A DNA stretch of 64,000 nt from Pollenia angustigena (Eukaryota; Arthropoda; Insecta; Diptera; Polleniidae). A program made the translations under genes and the position numbers. The notes beneath the pieces are model-generated. The model worked only from the letters and a program-made list of their open reading frames with translations. It did no database searches and had not been told where the DNA came from. Shown piece after piece: positions 55,908 through 64,000 of this stretch (position 1 is its first letter; every line of letters starts with the position of its first letter). The stretch lies in contig OV884056.1 in assembly GCA_930367215.1 (NCBI GenBank), forward strand, positions 231,623,127 through 231,687,126. Direction: 5' to 3'.

Positions 55908-56575
55908 TATATCTTGTTAAATTAACATGCATACATACTAAAGTATGTACATTTTTTTTCATGTTTAAAATATGTCATAAAAAGAAGACAATTCTGTTAA
56001 AAAAGGGGTATACAAAATAAGTGAAACATATGTTAAAGGGGTAAGTGTTTTGAATTATTCTTAAATTAATGCATATGTTGTCTCTGAGGCTTCTTCTGAA
56101 CATCACACTCAAACCAATTTGGTTATAGATGAAATTCACGTTGTTTCAACTTGAAATAACTTTCATTCAACGTGATTCGGATTGTTATTTCAATATAAAT
56201 GACATTTTGCTCTAACTTAACTGCAATGTTAAATTAAAATGAACTACATATAGTTATTTTAAAAGAAAAAAATGTTGTTCGCAAGTTATTGTAAAATCAG
56301 GATGAATTAACAAAAACTTATGAAGCAAAATCACCCCCGAACAATTTTAAATCAACCTTGTTTTCGACGTTATTAACTTGATTTTTTTCTGTGTGTGGCA
56401 GCATCTAAATTGGTCCAAATTGCTTTGTATTCATTACACGAAATTAAAAATTTGGAACTGGGAAATAATTTTTGAGAATTTGAATTTGACAAAAGCTTAC
56501 GGTTGAACAACAGCTCGAGTGAATTTATTTATTGTTTACATTTTTTGTTTTCGTTTATTTATTTTTAAATAACCC

Positions 56576-56616
56576 CTGAAGATGGTCAACACAGTTGACC
56601 GAAATATTGGGATATA
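56576..56616 (+). ncRNA. Hammerhead-ribozyme-like core
   Basis: CTGAAGA (fits CUGANGA) is followed by a perfect 7-bp stem with an ACA loop (GGTCAAC/GTTGACC), GAAA, a 4-bp stem with TGGG loop (ATAT/ATAT), then A. This is the hammerhead order of stem II, GAA, stem III and cleavage base. One extra T lies between CTGAAGA and stem II, and stem I is not evident, so activity is doubtful. Penelope-like elements are known to carry such motifs. Confidence 0.3.
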
Positions 56617-56639
56617 AAATAAAATAAAATAGAATTTTT

Positions 56640-58161
56640 TAAAACAAAATATGTTTATATTTTTTATTTAAAAATTTGTTTTAACTCATGACCTTATGCC
56701 GAACAAAATTAACAAACATTTGAATTTCTATAAAATTTAAAGCCAGATTAACAGTGAAAGCAACATATTTATTGTATGTTTACAATGTAAGCAGCATTTT
56801 TTTTATAAACACGCACACTTTATAAAGTAAAAATAGGCGCAAATTTTAGCCATAACAATTTTACGAGATTTTTTTTATTTATTTTTTGCTCTGAAAGCTT
56901 AATTGGTTGTATTTTCTCAGACTCAGTTTTAAATTTAAAAATAAAAAAGTCGTCTTAAATCACAATGGCAATAAACCATTTTATTCGGCAACACTTATCT
57001 AGAGCCGTACTTTTTTTTTTCCTAAAGTGCAATACAATTTTTCTAATGCATTTAATTCATTTAACCAATCGTTAAATAATCATCGTAAATATCAAAAACA
57101 TTTTAATTTTTCCACCATTTTTGAGTGACAATTTAATCTCCATGTGGCGTGGGTTACATTGTGGCACTTTGAAAAGCAGCAACGACAATACACAAAAATT
57201 TCTACATACATACAATTTCCTTATTGCCAGTGTCAAACATTTAGTGGGCCAGGCAGCTGGCAGTCAACAGACAGCCGTTTAGTTTGTCAGTCGCTTTTCC
57301 GTACATTTTAATCCCCCCAGACTAATAGCGAAACAACAACACTGACGCTAAACTTACCAATATAAAAAACAACAAAAACCAGACAAACTTTAGTGACAAA
57401 AATATTTAAAAAAATTTTTTTTTTTTTGTAAAAAAACGGAGGAAACAAAAAAATAAAAAAGTATTAAAAAAACAAACTTTCTGTTGTAAACAAATGTTGT
57501 CCATTAAAAATATTAAAAATGTCAACATGACGTCAACGGACAATGACTGGGGCTTGTACAAACAAAAACACAAACAAACAAACTGAGAATAATATAAAAA
57601 TATTAAGTTTAATGTTAACAAATTACTTACAACAAATAAAGAGCACTCTGATACAAAATTAAATAGACAGCCAGGCTGTCAGGCAGACAGACATCGAGAC
57701 AAGTATAACTAAAAGTTTGCTAAGAATTTTTGTTTGCTTGTTCGTTTAATTGATAAATGTTAATATTTATCAAGGTTATACACTCACACATGTGCAAATT
57801 GCAAGCAGCAATAATAACAACAACAACGGCATCAAATAAATGAATGTTTGCCATCTCAACTGATAAAGTTGAATAATTAATTAAACAACATTTAAGAATA
57901 AAAAAAAAAAATTCAGATCAATAAACTCTCTTTTCGTTGCGATAACGTGCATTTCGTTTTTGTTTACATTTATTGCAAGGTAAAGAAAAGTCAATTCCCT
58001 TATGGTAAATAAGTACGGAGACCAACCACTCTGTATAATACAGAACAGCACTGTATTTTAGAGCTTTGTTCTTTGTGAACTATACAGGTCTGCACAATTA
58101 AGAAAAAATTTAAAACCCTGGGACTTGAGAATAATTTTAACTTTATTTTTTTAAAGATTTT
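56640..58161. other. Unassigned stretch, apparently unique
   Basis: It has fewer recognisable repeats than most of the window. A CAG/CTG-richer patch at 57240-57310 ('GGGCCAGGCAGCTGGCAGTC') and CAACAACAA-type words near 57325-57380 and 57800-57830 resemble non-coding parts of fly genes. No coding frame is convincing. Confidence 0.35.
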
Positions 58162-58165
58162 TTAA

Positions 58166-58566
58166 TTTACAAGATTTTGTTTATCGTGCCTAATTCCCAA
58201 TTTTTATTCTTGATAAAAACACTTGATAATAAACTGGCAAGTGCACGGCTAAAAAAAACTAAACTAGCAACATGCTTTATTGTTTTGCGAGAGCAATAAA
58301 ACAAGTTATTTTTGTTTTTATTTTGTTTTTTTCTTAACCTACTTACAACTACAATTAATGTTGGAAGAATTCCAACCAATTTTTTTTTGTTTTTGTTTAA
58401 GCTTTGAAATTGTTACAAGTAAGACGGTTGCTTATAATTCTTATTCGCTTAACAGTTTTATTTGTTTAATGCGCATAGGAATAGCTTATCCCTGTGACAA
58501 TAAATTTCATTGTTTTTATCAAGAATAATAATTGGGAACTAAGCACTATAAGCAAACTCTTGTAAA
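58166..58566. mobile_element. 401-bp foldback element flanked by TTAA
   Basis: The left end TTTACAAGATTTTGTTTATC and the reverse complement of the right end TTTACAAGAGTTTGCTTATA match. TTAA flanks both sides (58162-58165 and 58567-58570). Internal 'AAGCTTTGAAATTGTTAC' and 'GGAATAGCTTATCCC' show kinship with the foldback at 41112-41884. TTAA targeting is typical of piggyBac-type mobilisation. Confidence 0.75.
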
Positions 58567-58570
58567 TTAA

Positions 58571-59498
58571 TGATTTTTTTTAATTTTTTCTATGTTTTTC
58601 TCAAAATCTAAAAATCAAGTCAAAATTGTAAAAAATTAAAAAAAAAAAACGAAAATATTCATGGTGAATATAACGAAAACCCGAATTTTTTAAACTTCAG
58701 GATAAGATTATTTTGGTGATATTTAATTTTTTTTATACAGAAACAAGTGAAAGTTCAATATTCGGCTGAGCCGATTCTCAGAAGGGTATTTTGAAACCAC
58801 CTCATTTCGGGCAAAATACTAATCAAGACCATAAAAAAATTTGAGCCCGATAGAGAAAAAAAATTTAAACGAATTTGAACTAAGCGTTTTAAATCTTTAT
58901 ATTCGCGCTGTTTGCGCTCCATTTTAAAAATCTGGTGGGGCCCAACGTCATGAGTAGGGCAACCAAAAAAAAGGCAACTAAAAAAAGTTTTTAAGCTCTT
59001 AAAAAAAAACATTTAAAAACATGAAAATAAGCTGTTAAAATAAAAAAAAAAAAAAAAGCCATTTCAATTTATTTTTTATTTTCCACTTTATTCGTTTAAT
59101 AAGTTGTTACAGTAAATTATAATTTGATGCAATAAATTTTCGAAAAGAAAACTATGTTTATTTGGAGTCAGCAAGTTCTTGTACATAGGAAAAGTTCTTC
59201 CTACTTCTACAGATGTTAAGGGAGCATATTTAAAATTGAGTATTTGCTCTGAAGTATATTTTATACGATTGTACTCACAGTACCGAAAATCGTTAAATTT
59301 TTAATACAACTGATTTAAATTTTTTATTTATTTTGTTTCCTTTATCCCCTGGAACACCGGACATTTTTCTTACGGTGTCCATAACTATATTCACTTTGAA
59401 AACCAATGAAAGATTTTTGGTTTCCAATTTTGTTACAACTTCGTGTAAAAAACGAAAATTTCAGAAACTAACAATATTTGGTTCCGCAAATCACTTTC
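58571..59498. other. Unassigned stretch with subtype 2 repeat end
   Basis: About 58742-58800 ('ATTCGGCTGAGCCGATTCTC') is an inverted terminal-hairpin fragment of a TATACCC/CTTGTTT-type repeat. Poly-A/T tracts follow. No gene. Confidence 0.4.
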
Positions 59499-59499
59499 A

Positions 59500-59604
59500 T
59501 TCAAATACAAAGTGATTCTGAGTCGATCGGTATACTTTCAGGTGGCTCTAGGACACATCAACACAAATGCATAATACCCTCTCCAGTATTGTGGTGTGGG
59601 TATA
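59500..59604 (-). repeat. TATACCC/CTTGTTT-type repeat, subtype 1, end fragment
   Basis: It has 'AAAGTGATTCTGAGTCGATC', 'ATGCATAATACCCTCTCC' and 'GTGGTGTGGGTATAA', the 5' terminal 100 bp of the family in inverse orientation. Confidence 0.7.
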
Positions 59605-59912
59605 ATAAATAAACGTAACTTTACCAAAAACAGAGAGCAGGGGAACGTTACTTTTCAAAAGCTATATTTAAAAAGAAATAAGACGTTACAAACTGTGATC
59701 GTAAAAAGACGTTACAGAAAAAGTATTATTGTATGAAGTGACTGATCGTTAGAATACAGCTTTGAAATTTTCGAGAGAAAAGAACCTAAACAAGCAAATA
59801 ATAAAATAAGTTGAGAAAAAGGCTTAATACTAAAAACTCCATCACATAAAAATTATATAGAATACTATAAAAAGTACGTTACGGTACTTCTAAGACAAAG
59901 TAACATACAAAT

Positions 59913-60413
59913 CTAGTAAGAAGGTAAGTCGGTCAAGCCCGACCATGTGAAACCCAATACCACCACAGTATTTAAAAACAAATTTTCGAGAGTGTATGGC
60001 TATATGAAAATTTCATTAAAATCGGTTTAATAGTTTCTGATAGGCAGAAATTGCCACCTACCATATAAATATGGATCTATCTACATATGGTTTAAATTTC
60101 ATTAAAATTGGTTTGATAGTGGGCACAAAGACCCCATTGCGGACAGAAGCTTGTATGGGGGCTATATGAGATTATGGACCGATCCGCCATTGTGCCAATT
60201 AGAACCTATGTATGTACCAAATTTCATTAAATTATCTTCAAAGTTGCGACCTGTACTTTGCGCACAAGGTTACATGGACAGCCAGCCGGACGGACATCGT
60301 ACGCTCGACACAGAAAGTGATTCTGAGTCCATCGGTATACTTAAGGACCAGTATTTTAAGGTGTTACACACATCAGCACAAATGCATAATACCCTCTTTA
60401 TGGTGTGAGTATA
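59913..60413 (-). repeat. TATACCC/CTTGTTT-type repeat, subtype 1, copy 3
   Basis: It runs from 'AGTAAGAAGGTAAGTCGGTC' to 'GGTGTGAGTATAATA', with 'GGTTACATGGACAGCCAGCC' near 60270. The 85- and 72-codon frames inside are chance. Confidence 0.75.
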
Positions 60414-60496
60414 ATAACATACAGATGTAAAATAGGTTGTTGGGATGATATTTTACAATGGAAACACAAAATATTACCATAATATTGAACGATTTT

Positions 60497-61067
60497 TATA
60501 CCCTTCACCTCAGGTGGAAAAGGGTATATATAAATTTGTCATTCCGTTTGTAATTTCTGCAATATTGATCTAAGACCCTATAAAGTATATATATTCTGGG
60601 TCCTTATGAGGAGAGAACTTGATTTAACCATGTCCGTCCGTCTGTTGTTTTACATTTATGTCACATATAGTCCACCATTTCGTGCTATTGAAATTCAGCA
60701 AGATCGGTCCACAAATGGCTGAGATATGATCAAAAAACCACGACTGCCTCTAATTTTTTCCAAAAATCCCTTGTTGTTGATGTCCCTCAGTTGTTGAGTT
60801 CCCTGGTCCGAATCTTGGTTTTTTAAAAATTTTATTTTATTTTTATTTTATTTTTTTTTATGTTCTAAAAACGATTTAAAAAAAATATTTACCAGTTTTC
60901 GCTTTTTAAATTTTATTTATAATGAAGTTTGAAGTATTGTAAATATGTATGTATTAGGTACGTAAAATTTATTTAGTTTTTGTCTAGTTGCTCTGTATTC
61001 TGCTCGCACAATGGTGAAGGTTATATAAGATACGGCACAGCCGAATATAGCACTCTTACTTGTTTTT
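60497..61067 (+). repeat. TATACCC/CTTGTTT-type repeat, subtype 2, copy 3
   Basis: It starts TATACCCTTCACCTC and ends with hairpin 'CGGCACAGCCG' plus 'AATATAGCACTCTTACTTGT'. It keeps 'GACCCTATAAAGTATATATA' and 'AAGATCGGTCCACAAATGGC'. It is nearly free of internal tandem units, so it is close to a basic form. Confidence 0.8.
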
Positions 61068-61411
61068 AACCAGAGTTGTTACAGTACAAAAAGGGATGAT
61101 TTTTTAGTACATATTTATAAAAAAAAAGTTGTACATCAAAAATAATAACAACAATTTTTGCAAAAATTTATTATATAATATTTTTTCTCGTATGAAAAAA
61201 TTAAAAATTATCTTAAAATGGAAAAATAAGTAAAAAAAGCCGATATTGCAAAAATAACTAAAAAGAGCCGATATTGCCAAAATAAGCAAAAAAAAAGCCC
61301 TAAAAAATATAGCTCATTTTCTTTGTTTTTTTATGATCGGAATTTGTGTTCAATCAAAATCATTCTATCTTGTAAAAAGCAAATGCTTTTTTTTTGGTTG
61401 CCCTACTCATA

Positions 61412-61705
61412 AGCAATGACGGACTATATAGACAATGCAACATTGAGCCTATCCAAACGATCATTAAACGACAAAAAGTGGAAATGGATAGGGCACACTC
61501 TCAGGAAGGACCCAGATGAAATATGCCTAGAAGCCACAAGGCACTAGAAGAAGAGGTCGGCCAAAGACTACTTGAAAAAGATGCTTGCTAAATGAAATCG
61601 AAAACAGCGGAAGAAGCTGAAACGCAATAAAATTACTTGCAAATGATCAAATATCTTGGAGAGGCCCTATGCTCCACAGGGAGTTAAGGGGACTGAAGAA
61701 GAAGG
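61412..61705 (+). pseudogene. LINE reverse-transcriptase C-terminal fragment
   Basis: One frame reads 'DGLYRQCNIEPIQTIIKR' and, after a -1/+1 shift, 'KWKWIGHTLRKDPDEICLEA'. It continues through in-frame stops to 'ERPYAPQGVKGTEEEG'. The order 'LYR..(N/T)IEP....IKRRKWKWIGHTLRKP..EI...A' and the closing 'R..(A)LCS.RSKRD'-like segment are known at the C-terminus of endonuclease-type non-LTR retrotransposons. It has three stops and a frameshift. It ends in (GAA)-rich sequence, as expected for a 3' end. Confidence 0.7.
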
Positions 61706-61922
61706 TATTCCATATATTGTTTTTTAAAAACAATTTTTGCTAAAGACCTGTGTTTAAAAAAATTGCTAGTAAAAATAAAATTTTCTTTGTATAATCACTC
61801 ATTTAACTATAAATAGAATAAGACAAATTAAGCAAACAATTTATCGAATCAATTATATAATTCAACCGAAAAATTAAACAAAAAAAAATCAAGTCAACTA
61901 ACTTCAAATTCGATTTAAAAAC

Positions 61923-62242
61923 ATGTCATACGGAAAAGGTGTGTGAGAATAAGTTTATTTTTATTTTTTTGTTTTATTAGTATATTTTGGGTGTTACTCA
62001 TTTTGCGTTGGTATGTGCAGCCAAATGCATTTCCGTATTGACATATTTTTTTAAAATTTTTTCAGTTTCTTTTTTTTTTTGTTTCAGAAAAGAAACAAAA
62101 TTGTATTGACAAATTTAACATGCAAAACTGCCATGACATTAATAACCACGAAGCGCACCTTGCTAACAACAATCGTGCTGCAAACATTTTCAAAGCAAAC
62201 AAACATACGCTCGTGCATACAAACATATATGAACATTCATGA
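61923..62242 (+). CDS. Speculative two-exon 56-aa frame
   Basis: ATG at 61923 follows an A-rich, CAA-rich leader and encodes MSYGK. A possible donor (AAAAG|GTGTGTGAG, 61939) and a strong acceptor (long T tract, TTTCAG, ending 62087) would remove 149 bp. The join keeps phase with 62088-62242, giving 'EKKQNCIDKFNMQNCHDINN' and more before TGA. The donor is non-ideal, no domain is seen and length is marginal. It may be chance, or MSYGKG may be the first coding residues of a gene with a much longer intron. Confidence 0.15.
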
Positions 62243-62505
62243 ATATAATTTCAAGTTAACTTTAGAACAATATTTATTAGGTTTGGTTAGATAAGACTAA
62301 ACTGACATAAAAATAAATGTGTATCACAGCAAACAAACTTAGATCTTAAAGTTGAATGAAATGATTTGAAATTAAATCAAGTCTCAAGCGTCAAAGGTTT
62401 GAAAACAACAAATAATGTTCGATAAAAAGTTTTCTAAACAGGAGGAGAAAAATTTCTCTTACATAGAAAATTGCCCATTCTATTCTAGTATTAAATCTTA
62501 ATCCC

Positions 62506-63373
62506 AGCCAGCAAAGTTCTTCGATGTTGACTCAGACATTTTCTGCAAATGTTTGACTTCATTATTAGAGACATCGTTCCGATTTCTGTCAGACATTGAA
62601 TACATACGTGCTGTCTAACCGCTTTCTGATCGACTACGCATGGATATATAGGGGGGATTTATTATTTATGAATAGATTTCTGACTGAATTCATACAGATG
62701 TGTCTAACGCGACTTATTTTTTTTTTGTGAAAACAATGAGAAATAGCATAAAGTTGAAGATAATTTTGATTTTATTTTATTGTTTAAAAAAAAGGTTTAA
62801 AAAAATGGTACTTATATACTTATATACTTATATATATATACTTCTATTTTGCAATAAAATTAAGTAAAATTATTTCCTTTAGCCATCTGTCAGAATTTCC
62901 CATCCCTTTTTCACACGGCTGTGGAGTCATCAAAAAATAGTTCTAATGCCGACACCGGCTCCAACCGCTGAAATTATTTTAGTCCGACTCCCAACTCCGA
63001 CACCTCATTTGACTTTATGAAACTCTTTTTTTATAAGCAATAACTTTTAAATGGTCATATATAGCAAGAAAATTATTCTGTACAAATTTCGAAAAACTTT
63101 ATTTTTTTTTTAATTCCCTGAAATATTAAAAATTTTTTTTTATTTTTTTTGCCGAATAATGTTGGAGTCGGAGTTGCAATTTTTTGTTAGTACTTTGATT
63201 CCGACTCCGGTACAAAACCTCAAGTCCGACTTTTCGACTCCGACTTCCAGAATTCATGGCATCCACTTCAGACATTTTTAAGTCAAAATTCTGACAGAAT
63301 TTATTTATGATTCTTACTTTTTTATCGACGTTTCTCTCAGATGTTTGGAAGAAGTCAGACTATTTTGCTGGCT
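62506..63373. mobile_element. Possible TIR element with AGCCAGCAAA ends
   Basis: AGCCAGCAAAGTTCTTCGAT at the left and the reverse complement of the right end AGCCAGCAAAATAGTCTGAC share the first ten bases. 'TCAGACATTT' words occur near both ends. Inside, 62930-63250 is rich in 'CTCCGACT'/'AGTCGGAG' words, which looks like a second inverted-repeat element. No target duplication found. Confidence 0.45.
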
Positions 63374-64000
63374 AGAATGTGATTCCTAAAAATATTTTTA
63401 AAATTTATATATTGAAATTATACAGCAAACAAAAATTTTATTATTTGGAAATAAGGTTCCTTTTAGGTGCGTTAGTTAGGTCAAAAAGGTCTTTAGTAAG
63501 AAACTATAGTTTTTTCGTAAACTTTAATTGAAAATAATTTAATTGCCTTATTTTATTGGTTAATAGCTTAAAGAGCCAATAATTCCAGTGATGCCAACTT
63601 TTTGAGAGCAAAAAGCACTTTAAAATTTAAAAAAAAGCACTAAAAAGCACTATTTCGAGCAAAAAAAAGCGTAAAAAAGCACTAAGCCATTTTTATAATA
63701 TAATTAAACACAAAATAAGTTGCATTCGGCTATGCCGAATATTATATATGGAGGTATATATACCTCCAACATTGAAAAAAGGCGACGGCGTTGATGTGGG
63801 ACCATTTTCATTTAAAATTAAATAATAAATATATTAACATTTGTATATAAACATTTTTTATGTATACATTGAAGCTACTTATAATAATATATTATATCTT
63901 CAAAAAAATAATATCATCCAAGTCATCATTAGCTGAGTTTGAATTGGGCCATAAAACAGTTTTAAAGTAATATTTAAATTGGAAGAAAGATTTCTACAGA
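63374..64000. other. Terminal stretch with AAAAGCAC repeats and palindrome
   Basis: AAAAGCAC(T) words recur at 63610-63690. A hairpin TTCGGCTATGCCGAA (63726-63740) and a perfect 18-bp palindrome GGAGGTATATATACCTCC (63750-63767) mark the end of another repeat cut by the window edge. No gene. Confidence 0.5.

Larger units (their letters stand above)
54492..56395. mobile_element. CACACAG-ended TIR element, copy 4, split twice
   Basis: Ends CACACAGAAAAAAATACC and GATTTTTTTCTGTGTG. Orientation as copy 1. It is interrupted by a subtype 1 repeat (54681-55379) and a 508-bp TIR element (55400-55907). Removing both restores the order seen in copy 1 ('CCTGTTTTT', 'ATATTAAAATCAA', 'ATCTTGTTAAAT'). The TA flanks are eroded. 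Confidence 0.8.

Noticed and set aside
60151..60430. 85-aa and 72-aa frames
   Set aside because: Both lie in a subtype 1 interspersed repeat whose other copies do not keep the frames.

Overview
The window looks like AT-rich intergenic or deep-intronic DNA from a higher fly. A calyptrate such as a blow fly, house fly or flesh fly fits best, but this is inferred. The reasons are: fly-sized introns (60 and 76 bp) in two small spliced reading frames; a single-exon, membrane-linked M13 (neprilysin-like) peptidase of the kind expanded in flies; and interspersed repeats that start TATACCC, carry GTCCGTCTG tracts and end in a hairpin plus CTTGTTT, as I recall for drosophilid repeats. No rRNA, functional tRNA, CRISPR array or bacterial operon was seen.

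Only one long intact gene is visible: the neprilysin-like gene at 28339-30360 (+), with a TATA-like box upstream and a poly(A) signal 52 bp after the stop. A second candidate is an 89-codon, two-exon frame on the minus strand at 19607-19952, wholly inside a terminal-inverted-repeat (TIR) element. Weaker candidates are at 36759-36995 (-) and 61923-62242 (+, spliced). Four decayed coding remnants can be recognised: a Harbinger-like transposase (11214-11711, -), mariner-type transposase pieces (about 33990-34060 and 34460-34734, +), an unnamed transposase with a D-x-C-x-x-Q-N-K-N motif (46842-47639, -), and the C-terminal end of a LINE reverse transcriptase (61412-61705, +).

Nearly everything else is layered transposable elements, many with exact ends and target-site duplications (TSDs). 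0-9.5 kb: a small MITE, a TATACCC/CTTGTTT repeat, a two-monomer tandem array (1441-2409), and two hAT-type elements with 8-bp TSDs. 9.5-20.2 kb: a tandem-module repeat ending in (CAAA)n, the Harbinger-like element, a hAT element nested in a MITE, a CACACAG-ended element with a TTA-flanked foldback inside it, and the TIR element holding the 89-codon frame. 20.7-28 kb: a compound direct/inverted repeat carrying a duplicated 62-aa frame, then a third hAT copy split by at least three further insertions. 31.8-43.7 kb: more CACACAG elements, a mariner relic split by a 1.2-kb element with 9-bp TSDs, and a foldback carrying a tRNA-like B box. 44.8-64 kb: the QNKN transposase element, several Tourist-like MITEs, a CACACAG element holding two insertions, a TTAA-flanked foldback and the LINE fragment.

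The visible genes show no pathway link to each other. The main content of the window is its insertion history. In several places the order of events can be read because one element's duplicated target lies inside another.
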